Below, in pieces: positions 63,974 to 64,000 of a stretch of 64,000 nt of DNA. Position 1 is the first letter of the stretch. Each line of letters starts with the position of its first letter. The translations under genes and the position numbers were made by a program. This stretch comes from Nymphalis io (lineage: Eukaryota > Arthropoda > Insecta > Lepidoptera > Nymphalidae): contig NC_065897.1 of NCBI RefSeq assembly GCF_905147045.1, forward strand, positions 12,601,001 to 12,665,000. Reading direction: 5' to 3'. Under the pieces are notes generated by a model. That model did no database searches and had not been told where the DNA came from. It saw nothing but the letters and a program-made list of their open reading frames with translations.

Positions 63974-64000
63974 GTAAGTAATTACTTATTATAATAATAA

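Overview
The window is one end of a very large animal gene in an AT-rich insect genome. Two things point to a butterfly or moth. The intronic repeats are of lepidopteran type: tRNA-derived SINEs with clear A and B boxes, a second poly(A)-tailed short family, and LINE, Helitron and MITE relics. The protein matches the insect nesprin/Msp300 layout: tandem calponin-homology (CH) domains followed by a long run of spectrin repeats. I infer Lepidoptera, probably a butterfly; I cannot name the species.

Layout. Positions 1-4073 are upstream DNA with no gene, but with a MITE, a tRNA-type SINE pair and a decayed Helitron helicase fragment. Exon 1 (4114-4624) encodes a charged, probably disordered N-terminus of about 170 residues. 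Intron 1 is about 33.6 kb (4625-38211), contains no other gene that I can support, and is packed with mobile-element copies. Exons 2-6 (38212-44146) encode the two actin-binding CH domains. Exons 7-13 (44608-47984) encode the first spectrin-like repeats, in short exons. Exon 14 (48546-56585) is a single 8,040-base coding exon, and exon 15 (57058-60785) is 3,728 bases. Exons 16-20 (60891-63973) continue the spectrin rod, and the gene runs off the right edge. The 20 exons join in frame at every junction to give 17,097 coding bases, or 5,699 residues, with no stop. The C-terminal transmembrane/KASH segment expected of a nesprin is not in the window.

How it works. Nesprin/Msp300 proteins link the nuclear envelope (LINC complex) and, in muscle, Z-disc-associated structures to actin. 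The CH pair seen here is the actin-binding end and the spectrin repeats are the elastic spacer. Everything in this window serves that one protein.

The most notable observations are: (i) an unannotated-looking in-frame alternative exon at 56658-56786 that resembles the start of exon 15 but ends in a stop with a poly(A) signal 40 bases further on; (ii) an approximately 640-base (about 213-residue) super-repeat made of two spectrin repeats, running through exons 14 and 15, with introns recurring at the same point of the unit; (iii) datable nested transposon insertions in intron 1; and (iv) a perfect 25-bp hairpin in intron 1. I found no sign of a wholly new biological system.
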